64,000 bases of DNA from Cannabis sativa (lineage: Eukaryota > Streptophyta > Magnoliopsida > Rosales > Cannabaceae), in contig NC_083603.1 in the NCBI RefSeq assembly GCF_029168945.1, positions 50,850,406 to 50,914,405 of the forward strand, given 5' to 3'. Shown in pieces: positions 12,101 to 22,914 of the stretch. The notes beneath the pieces are model-generated. The model made no database searches. It was given only the letters and a program-made list of their open reading frames with translations, and was not told where the DNA came from. The translations under genes and the position numbers were made by a program. How positions within the stretch are numbered: the stretch's first letter is position 1; each line of letters starts with the position of its first letter.

Positions 12101-15100
12101 TATTGGGGGCAAGCAACACATCATTGAGTAGTAATTTTGTGTTATGAGAAAGAGTGGAAAATTCAGTGTTTCCTATTTGAGAGATTGAGAGTTTAGAGCC
12201 ATTACCTGTTGGGTTTTATGCCCTAAATGAAACTCATTTCAATATAATCAGATTTACTTATTAATATAGATCAGAAATAACATTTAATGTTGCATGGTTC
12301 ACATGATTTATTTCATGATTATATGTATATAATGTATGAATTCATCTGAAACCCTTTTCACACACTTGATCCTGTTTATTGTGTCGTCAACATATTAGAA
12401 AGTAAACATGACTATGTGAATAAAATTTCTTAGATTTATCAGACACAGGGTTTTACTGATATGATAATCTACAATAGAGTTTACTTGCATTTGGAGAAGT
12501 GCTATGTTCTTTCCAGAGCATTGGTTAAAGTAAAGCTCAGGTTGGATGCATGGAGTATGCATCGGAAGGGACCGATATTGAACTTAGACTTAGATTTATT
12601 AAACTTACCGTAATATCTATTCAAGTCAATATCGCCTAGTTGATCCTAGATCAAATGTTCTTAATCCTGTTATGATTAGGCTCAATCTTGAAAGGCTATT
12701 CGTGTTCTTTGATTTGTTAGTTAAGCCTACTTTTAGGTCAGGGTGATACGTACATTTTGGGAACACGGTAGTGCAATTGAGTGGGAGCGCTAACATAAAC
12801 ATGGAATCTATAGCTTCTATCTGGCGAATAGTAAGCAAAGGATGATCTCCTTCGAGCTTGACCAAACGAACATAAATGGTGGAGTACTCATTTCACATAA
12901 GCTGAAATATCATATATACGGGGTCAAGTGTTTTAAGGATAAAATACATAGTAGGGTGTTACGGTAATCTAATCCCTTTACAGTGTAGATCATTCATATA
13001 GAGGATCATTGATCACATTAGGATTATAATAGTGGATAACTAATGATGCGTCTATATGATGGAACATATAGAGCATTCTATATACTGAGAGTGCAATTCT
13101 AAGTTCTATGCGTGGATTCAACGAAGAATTAATAAGTTAGTGAATTTTAGTGTTAAATTCTTGATCTACTTATTGGAAGCTCGGTTATATAGACCCATGG
13201 TCCCCGCACTAGTTGAGATAATATTTCTTTTAAGACTCATATAATTGGTTTTGATTAATCAATTATAATTCTCAAATTAGACTATGTCTATTTGTGAATT
13301 TTTCACTAAGTAAGGGCGAAATTGTAAAGAAAGAGTTTTAGGGGCATATTTGTTAATTATGATACTTTGTATGGTTCAATTAATAAATATGATAAATGAC
13401 AACATTATTTAATAATTATTTATATTTATTAAATAGTTAGAATTGGCATTTAAATGGTTGAATTAGAAAATTGGCGTTTTTGAGAAAATCAGATGCAGAA
13501 AAGGTAAAACTGCAAAATTGCAAAAAGTGAGGCCCAAATCCACTAAGTATGGCCGGCCACTTTTGTAGGGATTTTAAACTGATATTTTCATTATTTTAAT
13601 GCCAAATAATTCAAACCTAACCCTAGTGGAATGCTATAAATAGATAGTGAAGGCTTCAGGAAAATTATACTTAAATTTTCTATTTTTCCTTCAGAGAAAA
13701 ACCTGAGCCTTCTCTCTCCCTATCTGGCCGACCACTCCCTCTCTCTTTCTTCCCTCTTGAATTTCGAAATCCTTAGTGTGAGAGTAGTGCCCACACACAG
13801 CAAGTGATACCTCAATCATAGTGAGGAAGATCGTGAAGAAAGACTTTCAGCAAGAAGGAGTTTCAGCACTAAAGATTCAGAGAAAGAGATCCAGGTTCAG
13901 ATATTGATAATGCTCTGCTACAGAAAGGAATCAAAGGCTAGATATCTGAACGGAAGGAGTCATTATATTCCGCTGCACCCAATGTAAGGTTTACTAAACT
14001 TTATATGTGTTTATTTCATCGTTTTAGAAAGTTCATATTTAGGGTGTTAATCAACATACTTGTGAGTAGATCTAAGATCCTGGTAAAATAATTTCCAACA
14101 TTACCAACAGTGATTTTGGCTTTGCCTTTGTAATCCTGTGTGGTAGTGAGAGTTTGAGCATCGGGAGTCATGTGGTGGGTGGCTCCACTATCCACATACC
14201 AGCCATTGTCTTCGGCTGGACAATTTGAGTCTGAAATAAGTGCTTGTGGGTTGTGACCTTGAGATTGAGATGAAGGGGTACTGGTCTGCGGTTCATTGTC
14301 ATAGCGATGATAGCATTTGTAGGCAAGATGACCAATCTTGCCACAAATTTGACAAACAGGGCGTGAACCACGGCCACGGCCATTCGAAGCACCACGATTG
14401 TTTGAGTTTGAGCCTCTACTGGGCATAGTACCTCGTCCCTGTGATTGACCCCTGCCAGGATTGTTGCTGCGATTGAATCCAGAGGTATTTTTGTTAAATT
14501 GGGCATAATTTGCTTGCACTGTATCAAGATTCGTTGAATGGAGTTGTTCAATGCGCATTTCTTGGTTCTACAGCATGTATTGAACTTCTTGTAAGGTAAG
14601 TGCATCGGCCCTAGCAGTCATTAATACCACCACAGTTTCGTACTCGGGACCAACTCCTCCAAGAATATACATAGCCAATTTTTGATCCGAGAGTTTGTGA
14701 CCAGCTGCAGCAAGGGAATCAGCAAGATTTTTCATTTTCAAAATGTACTCATCGATGCTCATAGAGCCTTTCTTTGTAGTCTGTATTGAGAGACGAAGTT
14801 GCAGTTGTCTTGCTTTGGATTGAGTGGCAAAGAGGCTCTCGAAAACATTCCAAATCTCAGCAGCGGATTCACAATGAAGAACATGCCCCAGCATCGCCTC
14901 AGAAAGGGAATTCATTAGCCAACTCATTAGAAGGGCATCACAACGAATCCAATGATCAAGAACAGACTTGATTGCGTTTGTACCTGAAATTTGGGGTTCT
15001 GGTCGAGGGGTTGTGCCACGAAGAATGCCTTCAAGGCCATGAGCACGAACAGATGGAATGATGAGCGATCTCCAGTAGGAGTAGTTGTGTCGATCCAATC

Positions 15101-15221
15101 GGATATTCAACGGTAGCAGGGTATTTGGGACTTGAAATTGCAGAGCGGCAGCCTGAGCTTCGATCGGAGCTTGCGGTGGACGAGGGGGAGCGATATTGCG
15201 TGGATCGTCAGGATCAGCCAT
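9123..15221 (-). pseudogene. Copia A gag-pol polyprotein gene, broken by stops and a solo LTR
   Basis: The natural start is the ATG at 15221 (MADPDDPRN), just after the primer-binding site. Order on the minus strand: gag (15221-14571), zinc knuckle CQICGKIGHLAYKC and protease motif WYVDSGATHHM (14558-14107), then a solo LTR at 12207-14100. After it come GAG-pre-integrase and integrase (12206-10569; HTDVWGP, QSDWGGEY and the glutamate region QQQGRAERKH), RT (10529-9750, active site LIYVDDIL) and RNase H to 9123. All pol pieces share one frame: the breaks are a stop near 14568, one near 10566 and one near 10299. The solo-LTR duplication falls so that removing it restores phase. No frameshift was seen outside the insertion. 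Confidence 0.88.
12207..14100 (+). mobile_element. Solo LTR (1,894 bp) inserted in copia A protease region
   Basis: Starts TGTTGGGTTTTATGCCC and ends AATAATTTCCAACA, so the outer six bases are inverted (TGTTGG/CCAACA). The perfect 5-bp target duplication TTACC is at 12202-12206 and 14101-14105. There is no internal gag or pol and no second LTR. A TATA-box-like GCTATAAATAGA lies near 13633 on the plus strand, about 470 bp from the end. This is the classic product of recombination between the two LTRs of a full element. An older relative lies at 33-5530. Confidence 0.9.
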
Positions 15222-15234
15222 AGGTATGATACCA

Positions 15235-15442
15235 TGTAAGAGTTGAAGCAAAGAAAGAGAGAAAGAAACAGAGAAGAATAAATGAAAGGAAAAGCTCAAT
15301 CTTAGATGTGAGCTGATATTGTATTTATAGATGTGTTGTTACATTGGTTACAGAGGGCAAAAGAAACATGTGACTGAAATGTGTAACTAACTATCTGTAA
15401 CAAAAGGAATAACAACTAACTAAACCATAACGAACTCTAACA
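15235..15442 (-). repeat. Copia A 5' LTR
   Basis: 208 bp, the partner of 8903-9110. It contains the minus-strand TATA-like TATAAATA near 15323-15332 and abuts the primer-binding site at 15234 on the minus strand. Followed by target duplication CAGTC at 15443-15447. Confidence 0.92.
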
Positions 15443-15447
15443 CAGTC

Positions 15448-16330
15448 ACTATATATAACACACTGAGGTGTAGTGAATTCACAAGCTCATTTTGATTATT
15501 TCACTTTTGCAACTATATAAATATTATATAATAATTATTTCTCTTGTTAAATTTTTTTGATGATTTTTAATCATATATTTAGAGTCATTTTGAGTAGCTT
15601 TAGTACATTTTGATGGAGACGGTCAAAGCCGGAGAGCTCGATCGGTTTCACAAGTCATAACTTTTTGGTAAATTTTGACGTTTTTTCAGTTAGAATTAGA
15701 CTTGGATCGTTAAAAATAAAAGTTGTAGACTTTATTCACAGCTTTCCAAAAGTGTTGGACCATTCAATTTTGAATTATTTCGACACGAACACCCTATTTA
15801 TTACCAAGCAAGGATATTATGTCATTTCGTATAACAACAGTTTTAAACTTTACTTTCTTTTAGAAGACTATATTTTGTCCGTTGACTACTCATTTTTATT
15901 TAAAAATAGAAAATTATAATCATTATCTTAATTTACTAATAATATCTAGTACCCTTTATCTCTCTTAATCTCATGCAAAAATATGAGATTTTGCCGATTA
16001 AAAATAAAGAAAAACTCCAACCTTACGTGCGAATCAATGTATTAAAAAGAAAAAAACAGAGCACCAAAATAAGGCTCTCCTAAAATCTCTCTCTCCCACA
16101 AAATTCACAACCTTATTTCCTTTCAATTCCAACTCTTTTTACTTCATTTTCTCTAACTAATTATTTCTTACGTTTCTCTTTTTCATTTTCAACACAAATT
16201 CTTTTTCCAAACAGTATAAGGCTACCTAGCTAGTAATTAGACCTCCTTTGAGGAAATTATTACGACCAAGCTAGGAGGTGTAGGCCTCAAACTCCCCACA
16301 ATTCGATCTTGAACCCCTCTTCCCATAGCC
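15448..16330. other. Intergenic region upstream of the peroxidase gene
   Basis: No supportable gene. The open frame at 15665-15919 is low-complexity and hydrophobic with no recognisable domain. The last 250 bases are pyrimidine-rich (CTCTCTCTCCCAC, TTTCTCT) as in plant 5' leaders, and probably contain the peroxidase promoter and 5' UTR. I could not place a TATA box with confidence. Confidence 0.4.
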
Positions 16331-17397
16331 ATGGTGTTTCCTCCTCTTCTCCTTATCCTCCTTCTCTCCATTATTAATCCTTTCGTCTATGTCGAATCGA
16401 AACTCTCTCTTGGCTATTACAACAAAACATGTCCTGATTTTGAGAAGATCATAAGGGAGACAGTCACAGCAAAACAGATATCAAATCCCACCACGGCGGC
16501 AGGCACTCTTCGCCTCTTCTTCCATGATTGCATGGTGGAGGGTTGCGACGCCTCTGTGTTAATCTCTTCAAATCATGCCAAGGACACCGAACGTGATGCC
16601 GACCTTAACCTCTCCCTCTCCGGTGATGCGTTTGATGTTATTGTTCGTGCTAAGACAGCTCTTGAGCTTTCTTGCCCCGGCATTGTCTCTTGTTCTGACA
16701 TCCTCGCTCAAACCACTCGGGACCTCATCATCATGGTTGGTGGCCCATTTTATAAGGTATATACTATCACACAAGCTAGCCATTTTGGTGCATAATAGTA
16801 ATTTTTATTTTTAACAATGATTATATCTTTACACGTATGTAGGTTCGACTTGGACGCAAAGATGGCATGGTGTCCAAAGCTTCTCTTGTAGAAGGAAACA
16901 TTCCAAGGGTCAATGACACCGTGGACCAGATGATCAAACTCTTTGAAAGCAATGGCTTTACTGTCCAAGAAATGGTGGCGTTAACTGGTGCCCACACCAT
17001 CGGATTCTCTCATTGCAAAGAGTTCGCCGACCGGTTATTCCATTTCAGCAAAACCAACAGTACTGACCCAGATATCCACCCCTTGTTTGCAGCTGCATTG
17101 AAGATTACCTGTGAAAACTACACAAGAGATCATGGCATGTCAGCCTTTAATGATGTTATGACACCAGGAAAGTTTGATAACATGTACTACAAGAACTTGA
17201 AGAAAGGTTTGGGACTTTTGTCTTCAGACAACGCTATGCTCAAGGACCCTAGAACAAAACCAATTGTTGAATTGTATGCAACAGATCAGAAGCGATTCTT
17301 CGATGCATTTTCTCACGCCATGGAGAAATTAGCTGTCCATAAAGTCAAGACTGGACGAAAGGGAGAGGTCAGGAGAAAGTGTGATGCTTTTAACTAA
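16331..17397 (+). CDS. Class III secretory peroxidase (peroxidase 41/65-like)
   Basis: Two exons, 16331-16756 and 16843-17397, joined across an 86-bp GT-AG intron (GTATATAC...TGTAG), give a 326-residue protein. Residues 1 to about 23 are a hydrophobic signal peptide, so it is probably secreted to the cell wall or vacuole. It should be a haem peroxidase using H2O2 to oxidise phenolics. The distal-side signature RLFFHDC carries Arg61 and His65, and the proximal haem ligand is His193 in LTGAHTIGFSHC. Paired cysteines are present (for example Cys34, 67, 72, 116 and 121). The ending RRKCDAFN resembles Arabidopsis Prx41/Prx65. Many class III genes have three introns; a single one fits this subgroup. 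The length is normal and no defects were seen. Confidence 0.93.
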
Positions 17398-18007
17398 ATC
17401 TCAAAACCTTTAGAAAGAAAATGACCTTGTATTCATATATTGAGAAGAAAGAAAATGAGTAGTTATTGATATTAGAAAGAAATGGAGGTCTGGTCTGGTG
17501 TGAGTGATTTTATGCATGAGTGGATTCCAAATTTTAATTTTCTCTGTGCTTATATAATATATAAATTCGTGTATAGATATGTTTTATACCATAAACATTT
17601 GATGACTTGAGATATTTATTGTGAATTCTAAAAGAAATTTTCAACCTTTTCTCTTTCATCTTTAAGAGCAAAAACTATCTTTCTCCATTCATGTTTGATA
17701 AAGGTAGATCTATATATCATCTTAATTTGCAACCCAATCAGCTGAAGGGAAAGAATGTGCCAGAAAGAAAATTAGAAAGGAAAATCTTTACATGGCTTTG
17801 TACAAGAGATTAAAAACAAGATATGGAATTGACTATTTGAGTTCAGTGATCAACAATGTCATTGTCAATCACTAATACCTTTCATAATATTTTCTGTAAC
17901 TATCAATTACATAACACATGAAATTTGGAAAGTTGAAAACTTTTGTAAGCGACAAGGAACGGAAACATGAGACCAACTAGCCACACAGGGCCAGAGGTGT
18001 TATATAT
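17398..18007. other. Convergent 3' flanks of peroxidase and zinc-finger genes
   Basis: AT-rich 610-bp interval between two convergent genes, expected to hold both 3' UTRs. No coding, RNA or repeat structure recognised. Confidence 0.4.
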
Positions 18008-18445
18008 CTAGACTTGATTTTGATCTGAAGAGTTGAAGCTAATGAAAGGCTCTCTGTAAAAAGCTAACTTAGAAGAAGAAAAGTCTATATAGCATTGGGT
18101 TGAATGATAAAAAGTCAAACCAGTGGGACATTCCTTTGGTTGAGGATAAAGCTTGGCTTTCTTAGTTTGTAGTAACATTCTCTTTTTCTTTAGCCTCTCC
18201 TTCCTGTGTGCATTCTGGTGGCCTCCCAGTGCCTGTGAGTTCATGAACTCTCTATGACAGAACTCACATCTATGCTTCTTTTGTTCTAGTTGACATACCG
18301 AACCATCTGATTTCGCATCAGTATGCTCAGCTTCAGAACCAACTTCATCTATGGACATCAAACTTCTGTTTTCTTCAGAATGACTCTTGCCATCAGAATA
18401 AAGATTCACTTCAAAACCAAATAATCTAAGGCTTTTCTCCCTCAT
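18008..18445 (-). CDS. Single C2H2 zinc-finger protein, QALGGH type (GIS/ZFP-like)
   Basis: A single exon encodes 145 residues starting at the ATG at 18445; the frame extends 24 bases upstream only to a GTG, so the ATG is chosen. One plant-specific C2H2 finger has Cys60, Cys63, His76 and His80, with QALGGHQNAH in the recognition helix, followed by a basic stretch (RKERLKKKR) that could serve as a nuclear localisation signal. The N-terminal LRLFGFEV resembles the conserved N-terminus of the GIS/ZFP5/ZFP6/ZFP8 group, which regulates trichome and root-hair development in Arabidopsis; transfer of that role is inference. I did not see a clear C-terminal EAR (DLNL-type) repressor motif. It looks intact. 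Confidence 0.85.
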   Translation of the reverse strand: MREKSLRLFGFEVNLYSDGKSHSEENRSLMSIDEVGSEAEHTDAKSDGSVCQLEQKKHRCEFCHREFMNSQALGGHQNAHRKERLKKKRMLLQTKKAKLYPQPKECPTGLTFYHSTQCYIDFSSSKLAFYREPFISFNSSDQNQV

Positions 18446-19757
18446 GAGTATCAAAATGTAAACTGTCACTTAACTAGCAGAGCCAAGTTTTCGGTGTTTC
18501 CCTTATTCCCCCGACTGTTTTTTAAGCAAATACTACAAGGTTGGTTAGTTACCTTTAAACCTAACCGATACCATTTTATAATTTTTTGTCTACATTATTA
18601 TGATAAGATAAGACAAGTTGTGCAGATGAAGTTATTACAAAGGAAAAAGTAAAATGCAATAAACAAATAATTTCAGGTATTAGTCATACATATCACATGG
18701 AAAAGAGCTTTAATATGTTTCAATGTATTTGCAAATTTTTAAACCAAAAAAGGCATTACTGAGAAAATCTATGGTCTATCCCATAACTGGTTTTGCGGTT
18801 TCACCACAAATATGGCAATGATATTTAAAGATTAGATGGACATTTAAAATCAACTTAATTAAAAAAAGATTGTAATGTAATATAAAAAGTCAAAAAGTGC
18901 TGGGATATATAAGCTAGGAAGACAGCACTAACTTTAAAACTATAATTTCTTTGATGGTTTTCCTAAACGTTGTGTGTCTTTGTAAGGAACCATTAAATTA
19001 TTTTATTTGTGCTGAATAGCAAATACCTTATTTATTTGATAATGCAGCATTTTGCAATATGGTGATTGCAGCCAGGCTGCAATCAAATTATATGCTTTTC
19101 TTACCTTTTCTAGTGTGTAATCTTTTCCATATACTGTTATACCTAAAAGTTGGGAAGGAATGAAAAAGGATATTAAAATAGTGGAAGTGGATCATGAAGT
19201 AAGCATATCTAAACTCTTCTTTTGTAAAAAGTCATAAAAAAGATTCAATATTTATGCCAAACATGTATGTGTATGTATATGCCTATGAATATATATTGGA
19301 TAAACTATGATGTGCCTAGAATAAATAAACTATTCCACAGATTTTCTGCTGTTAAAATTTCTGAGCAGGACAACCACAAGTCTTGCAGATGAAAGATATA
19401 AAAATGAGTTCTGGTATGCAATGATCAGTGCACGAATTCAAATTGGAGTATTACTTCCAGTCTTCCAGGAAAGAAAATCTAACTAAACATGTTTTAGCCA
19501 GCCAACCTCAAATGTGAAATTCAAACAGGGAAAATGGTGTTTCGGAGGCTAATGGTTGCATTGACTTCATTGCAAATTGTACAGTTAATCATTGGTAAAA
19601 GAGTTTCATCTCCCAGTCAAATAAAACCTACTGCCCTCCTCACCCTAAAAAGGAAAAAGCTCATGCAACATGCTAAGTTCTTAAACTAAAATCTTAAAAG
19701 GAGAATCAAGGCAGTCATATAATATACTTACACTCAAAATTGCCAAGTGATTCCAAA
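18446..19757. other. Intergenic region between zinc-finger and DNA glycosylase genes
   Basis: About 1.3 kb, AT-rich, with no supportable open frame. It should contain the promoter of the minus-strand zinc-finger gene (just above 18445) and the 3' UTR of the minus-strand glycosylase gene (just below 19758). A short palindromic GCAGCCAGGCTGC occurs near 19069. No repeat ends recognised. Confidence 0.4.
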
Positions 19758-21359
19758 CTAATTTCTTCTGCAGTAATGTAATAAAGGGCAGGAATCATTA
19801 TTTGATTCTTTTCTTATCTTGGTACCCTCTTTCTTGATGCATCTGCGGCAGACTTTACCATGTGTATACAAAAGACAGTTAAGATCAAATTTGAGCTTGT
19901 TGGGGATACGTTGGTTGAGATGGAGATATGCCTTATTCCTGTCAGCTCCAGCTGGTAACCAACCAAGAGCTTTTGCAATCTCAAACACCTGTTTTACATC
20001 TTTCTCAGCATAATCTAAACTATGTAATTTGCATAATATGGAAACATTTGAACGGATAAAGCACTCACATGTGTGTCCACTGGAAAATCATCATGCTGAA
20101 GATGGAACATCAATACGCAAGAAACCTATCATCCATTTCAAATATTCAAAAAGAAACAATATCTTTATAAAGCTCCATTACCAAATCCTTGAACAATGTG
20201 GAAATAAAAATCTTTGTAGCTTATATACCAGGAAAACCAAAGAGACAAACTCCACATACTAATGTAGTAATGGAATGACAATAGAGTGAGTGAAGCATGA
20301 GACATGTTCCAACAAAGGGTGATTCTCTTATATATTTTTTTTTTGGTCAACTGTTACTCGGTTAATATAGGTAAAATTATCAACATTGAGGACAAACATA
20401 AAAAATATATAATTGTTAGAAAGATCACCGTTTTGGGGCCAATTCCTTTAAATAGAGAGAGTTCAGCCTTGACTTCATCAACTGAAAAATCTCTTAAGTA
20501 CTCCAAGCATAACTTTCCTTTTCTCTCAAGCAAACATCTCAATAAGTTTTTAATACACGAAGCTTTTGTTGGGGCCAAACCTCCACACCTTATAGCATTC
20601 TCTATCATTTTTGAATCAGCACCCAAAACCTTGCCCCCATGCCCAAAAACAAAAACACAGTTAATTTCCCACATACTATCAAAACCCACCTCACATAATT
20701 CATCAGTAATCATTTAGGCTTACTGAGATGAATTACAGTGTAATACACTACATAACCAGAACATAAATATGCTGAACCCAACAAAACAACATTAGTAAAA
20801 GATAATCCATAAAAGAAGAACACGAGAGGGTAGAGAGACATACATTTTCCCAAGTGGGAAATGCAGACTTAAGAGAAGCGAAAGCCCTTTGAGAATTTAG
20901 CTCGGTGGTATTCTGCGACAGCACAGTGCTCACTAAACCGTCCAAAACAGTCTCCTTTTCCTCCAAATCACCATCCAAGTTGTCATTTTCAGAAGGGTCG
21001 ATGGAAAGAGAAGAGCCGTTTTCATCAGCGGGGAGATCTTCGCTTGGTCTCTGCCTCCGGTACTTGGCGAACTCTTGGGGGAAGCCATGTAGAGCCAAGA
21101 GGGAGTCTCGTACGGCTCGACATTCGTCTGGGGTTGGTTGATGGCAAGTTGGGTATGGATCTTTGGTGTGATTGGCTGAAGATTTTTTGTTGGACAAGGA
21201 ATGTGATTCCCCAAGTGGCTTGAACTGCTTCCGTTTCCGGGATTCCTTCATTTCTTTGCTCTTTTTCTGTAATATTTTTTTCTTCTGAATTTCTGATACA
21301 TCAATTGGAGATATTTCACGTCTCGCTTTTATATTCAGACATGGGATTTCTATCCTCAT
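19758..21359 (-). CDS. HhH-GPD base-excision DNA glycosylase (At3g47830-like)
   Basis: Four exons on the minus strand, 21359-20844, 20629-20429, 20125-20069 and 19988-19758, all with GT-AG borders and in phase, give 334 residues. The N-terminus is basic and probably nuclear; Met37 (MKESRKRK) is an alternative start. The glycosylase domain begins near residue 135 with VLDGLVSTVLSQNTTE. The helix-hairpin-helix FKGIGPKTVSCV supplies the predicted catalytic Lys238, and FPVDTHV supplies the conserved Asp256, as in endonuclease III-type enzymes that remove damaged bases and nick the strand. C-terminal cysteines 305, 308, 325 and 331 (plus 296) suggest an iron-sulphur cluster with unusual spacing. 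Family membership is firm; the exact substrate is not known from sequence. Confidence 0.9.
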
Positions 21360-21470
21360 GTCGTTTCTTTCATTTCTTTAAATCAAACGACAAAACAGTT
21401 TCTACTTTCTAGTGACACAGTTAACCCAAGAAAATCTTCGAAAAAATGACTCAATTCTTCGTATTTAAGA

Positions 21471-21735
21471 AGTCTTTGGTTGGAGGTAATGAAATGGAAT
21501 GAAATGGAAAGAAAACAAAGTATTGGAATGGCATTCCAAGAGAATGTTCTTCCTACCATTTTGGTGGAATGACTATTCTATTTTAAAAAGGAAGGAAAGA
21601 TCATTCCAATAAAAAATTTAATGATTTTTTTATCAATTTTTTTAATGTATTTTAAATTTTATTCTATTCCATTCCTATTCATATTCCCATTCTCATTCAT
21701 ATTCCTATATTTATATTCCTCCCAACCAAACGTCA
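21471..21735. mobile_element. MITE with GTTTGGTTGG-type inverted ends
   Basis: The left end AGTCTTTGGTTGGAGG pairs with the right end, which on the other strand reads TGACGTTTGGTTGGGAGG. The interior is rich in GGAATG and CATTCC words in opposite orientations, typical of plant tourist or hAT-like MITEs. About 265 bp, non-coding. It sits just upstream of the glycosylase start codon, where it could affect the promoter. No clear target duplication. Confidence 0.6.
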
Positions 21736-21814
21736 CCGGTGATTATAGATTAGTCTTACATTTTATGAAAGTGCTTGTACAAATAAGCAAAAGGCAATTA
21801 AAAAGGCAAAATTA

Positions 21815-22899
21815 AAGCTTTTGAAAACTCTATCTAATTTTTCAAAAATTCTCTTACAAAGTAAAATGCCTCTCTCTCAATTCTATTAGGGTTTGCTCCA
21901 TTTTTTCTTTCTTTTCCCGTTTTAGGGTTTTTGGTGCTTGGGCGCCACCGGCCAAATCTGACTGGTGGCGCCTAGGGTCTTAGCTACTCGTTGCTGCAGG
22001 TTGAGGGCGGAAGTTCCTCGGTCGAGCAGCGGTAATGTGTGGAGGGGATGAGCGTCTGCCCTCCTTCTCTTTCCTTGAGACCGACCCTTCGATGCCCGAG
22101 ATTTTTGGCAAGGGACCGCCGACCACGGTTGATGGATGTCTCTGTTGAGGTGCTCAAGCCCAAGGTTGGTGGTCGTGGGTAGAGATCCAGTTTCTTGGAC
22201 TGGTGGGAGGCAATGTAGGTGGGTTTCTTTGGACTATCTACCTTTCGATTTTGGGGACGGCGAGTTACGGTGGCCTTTCTCAGGCGCGAGCATGGGCTGT
22301 GCTGTGGAGCGTTGTTCCTCTTCTTTTTTTCTCTGATCTCTTTGTCCCTTGGGTTACTATTCAGGCATCTCGTGGCTCCGGTGCACAAGAGCTCGTGGTT
22401 AGTTTTCAGAGTGTTGTTGATGTATATAGGGGGGGGGGGGGGACTCGGGTTTTACCCAAAGGGATGTGCTTCCCTTGTCTTAGTGCCCTCACCGTTCAGA
22501 ACCCCAGTGGATGGCAGAGTGTGGGCTTTTTTCGTCGGAAGATGGCTTCGTTTCTGTGCCTTTGGTCAGCGTGTTTTGGGCCTGCCTTCGTGTGACCTCC
22601 TTTGCGTGAGGGGAAAGCTCTTTGAAACTGTTTTATGTCATAATTTTATTTGGTGTGTCTTTTATTTTGTTTAGTTTTGTCGTTGTTGTGTACCATTTGT
22701 TCTTTGTGGTGTTGGCCTTAGGCCTTTTTTGGGAGGTTCATCCCTATAGTTGCTCCTGCGTGAGCTATGAGTTTATTGCTCATTTCGTATCGATGTGGTT
22801 GGCCAACATTTGAGTCATCTCCTTGTTTTGTGCGGTTATTCCACCAGACATGTAAGGCTTCTGCTTTTGCTTAACTTTAAATGAAGCTTTCCTTTAAAA
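21815..22899 (+). mobile_element. Non-coding LINE-like retroposon with 15-bp target duplication
   Basis: The 15-bp AAAAAGGCAAAATTA is present at 21800-21814 and again at 22900-22914, directly bracketing the element. The right end is ...TTTAAATGAAGCTTTCC followed by an A-run, a typical poly(A)-tailed 3' end of plant L1-like elements. The body is much richer in G and C than its surroundings, begins with TTAGGGTTT words and GC-rich leader-like sequence, and has no reverse transcriptase or endonuclease. Open frames of up to 151 codons overlap in several phases without a recognisable domain. It is probably an internally deleted LINE or a non-autonomous retroposon mobilised by one. A run of 14 G lies at 22429-22442. 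Confidence 0.75.
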
Positions 22900-22914
22900 A
22901 AAAAGGCAAAATTA

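Larger units (their letters stand above)
8903..15442 (-). mobile_element. Ty1/copia element A (Ale/Retrofit-like), carrying a solo-LTR insertion
   Basis: Two 208-bp LTRs (8903-9110 and 15235-15442) start TGTAAGAG and end TCTAACA. The element is flanked by a perfect 5-bp target duplication, CAGTC, at 8898-8902 and 15443-15447. I count about 8 differences between the LTRs (about 96% identity). Next to the 5' LTR on the minus strand is TGGTATCATACC, a tRNA-iMet-type primer-binding site. Next to the 3' LTR is a G-rich polypurine tract (minus-strand TTGAGGGGGGG). A 1,894-bp solo LTR lies inside; without it and one duplication the element is about 4.64 kb. Gag, protease, integrase, RT and RNase H appear in copia order. 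Confidence 0.93.

Noticed and set aside
15665..15919. 84-codon open frame upstream of the peroxidase
   Set aside because: No domain, AT-driven composition, no splice or start context.
22136..22813. Overlapping plus-strand frames of 60-150 codons in the GC-rich retroposon
   Set aside because: Three phases are open at once because of composition; none has a recognisable domain, and the region is bounded by retroposon target duplications.
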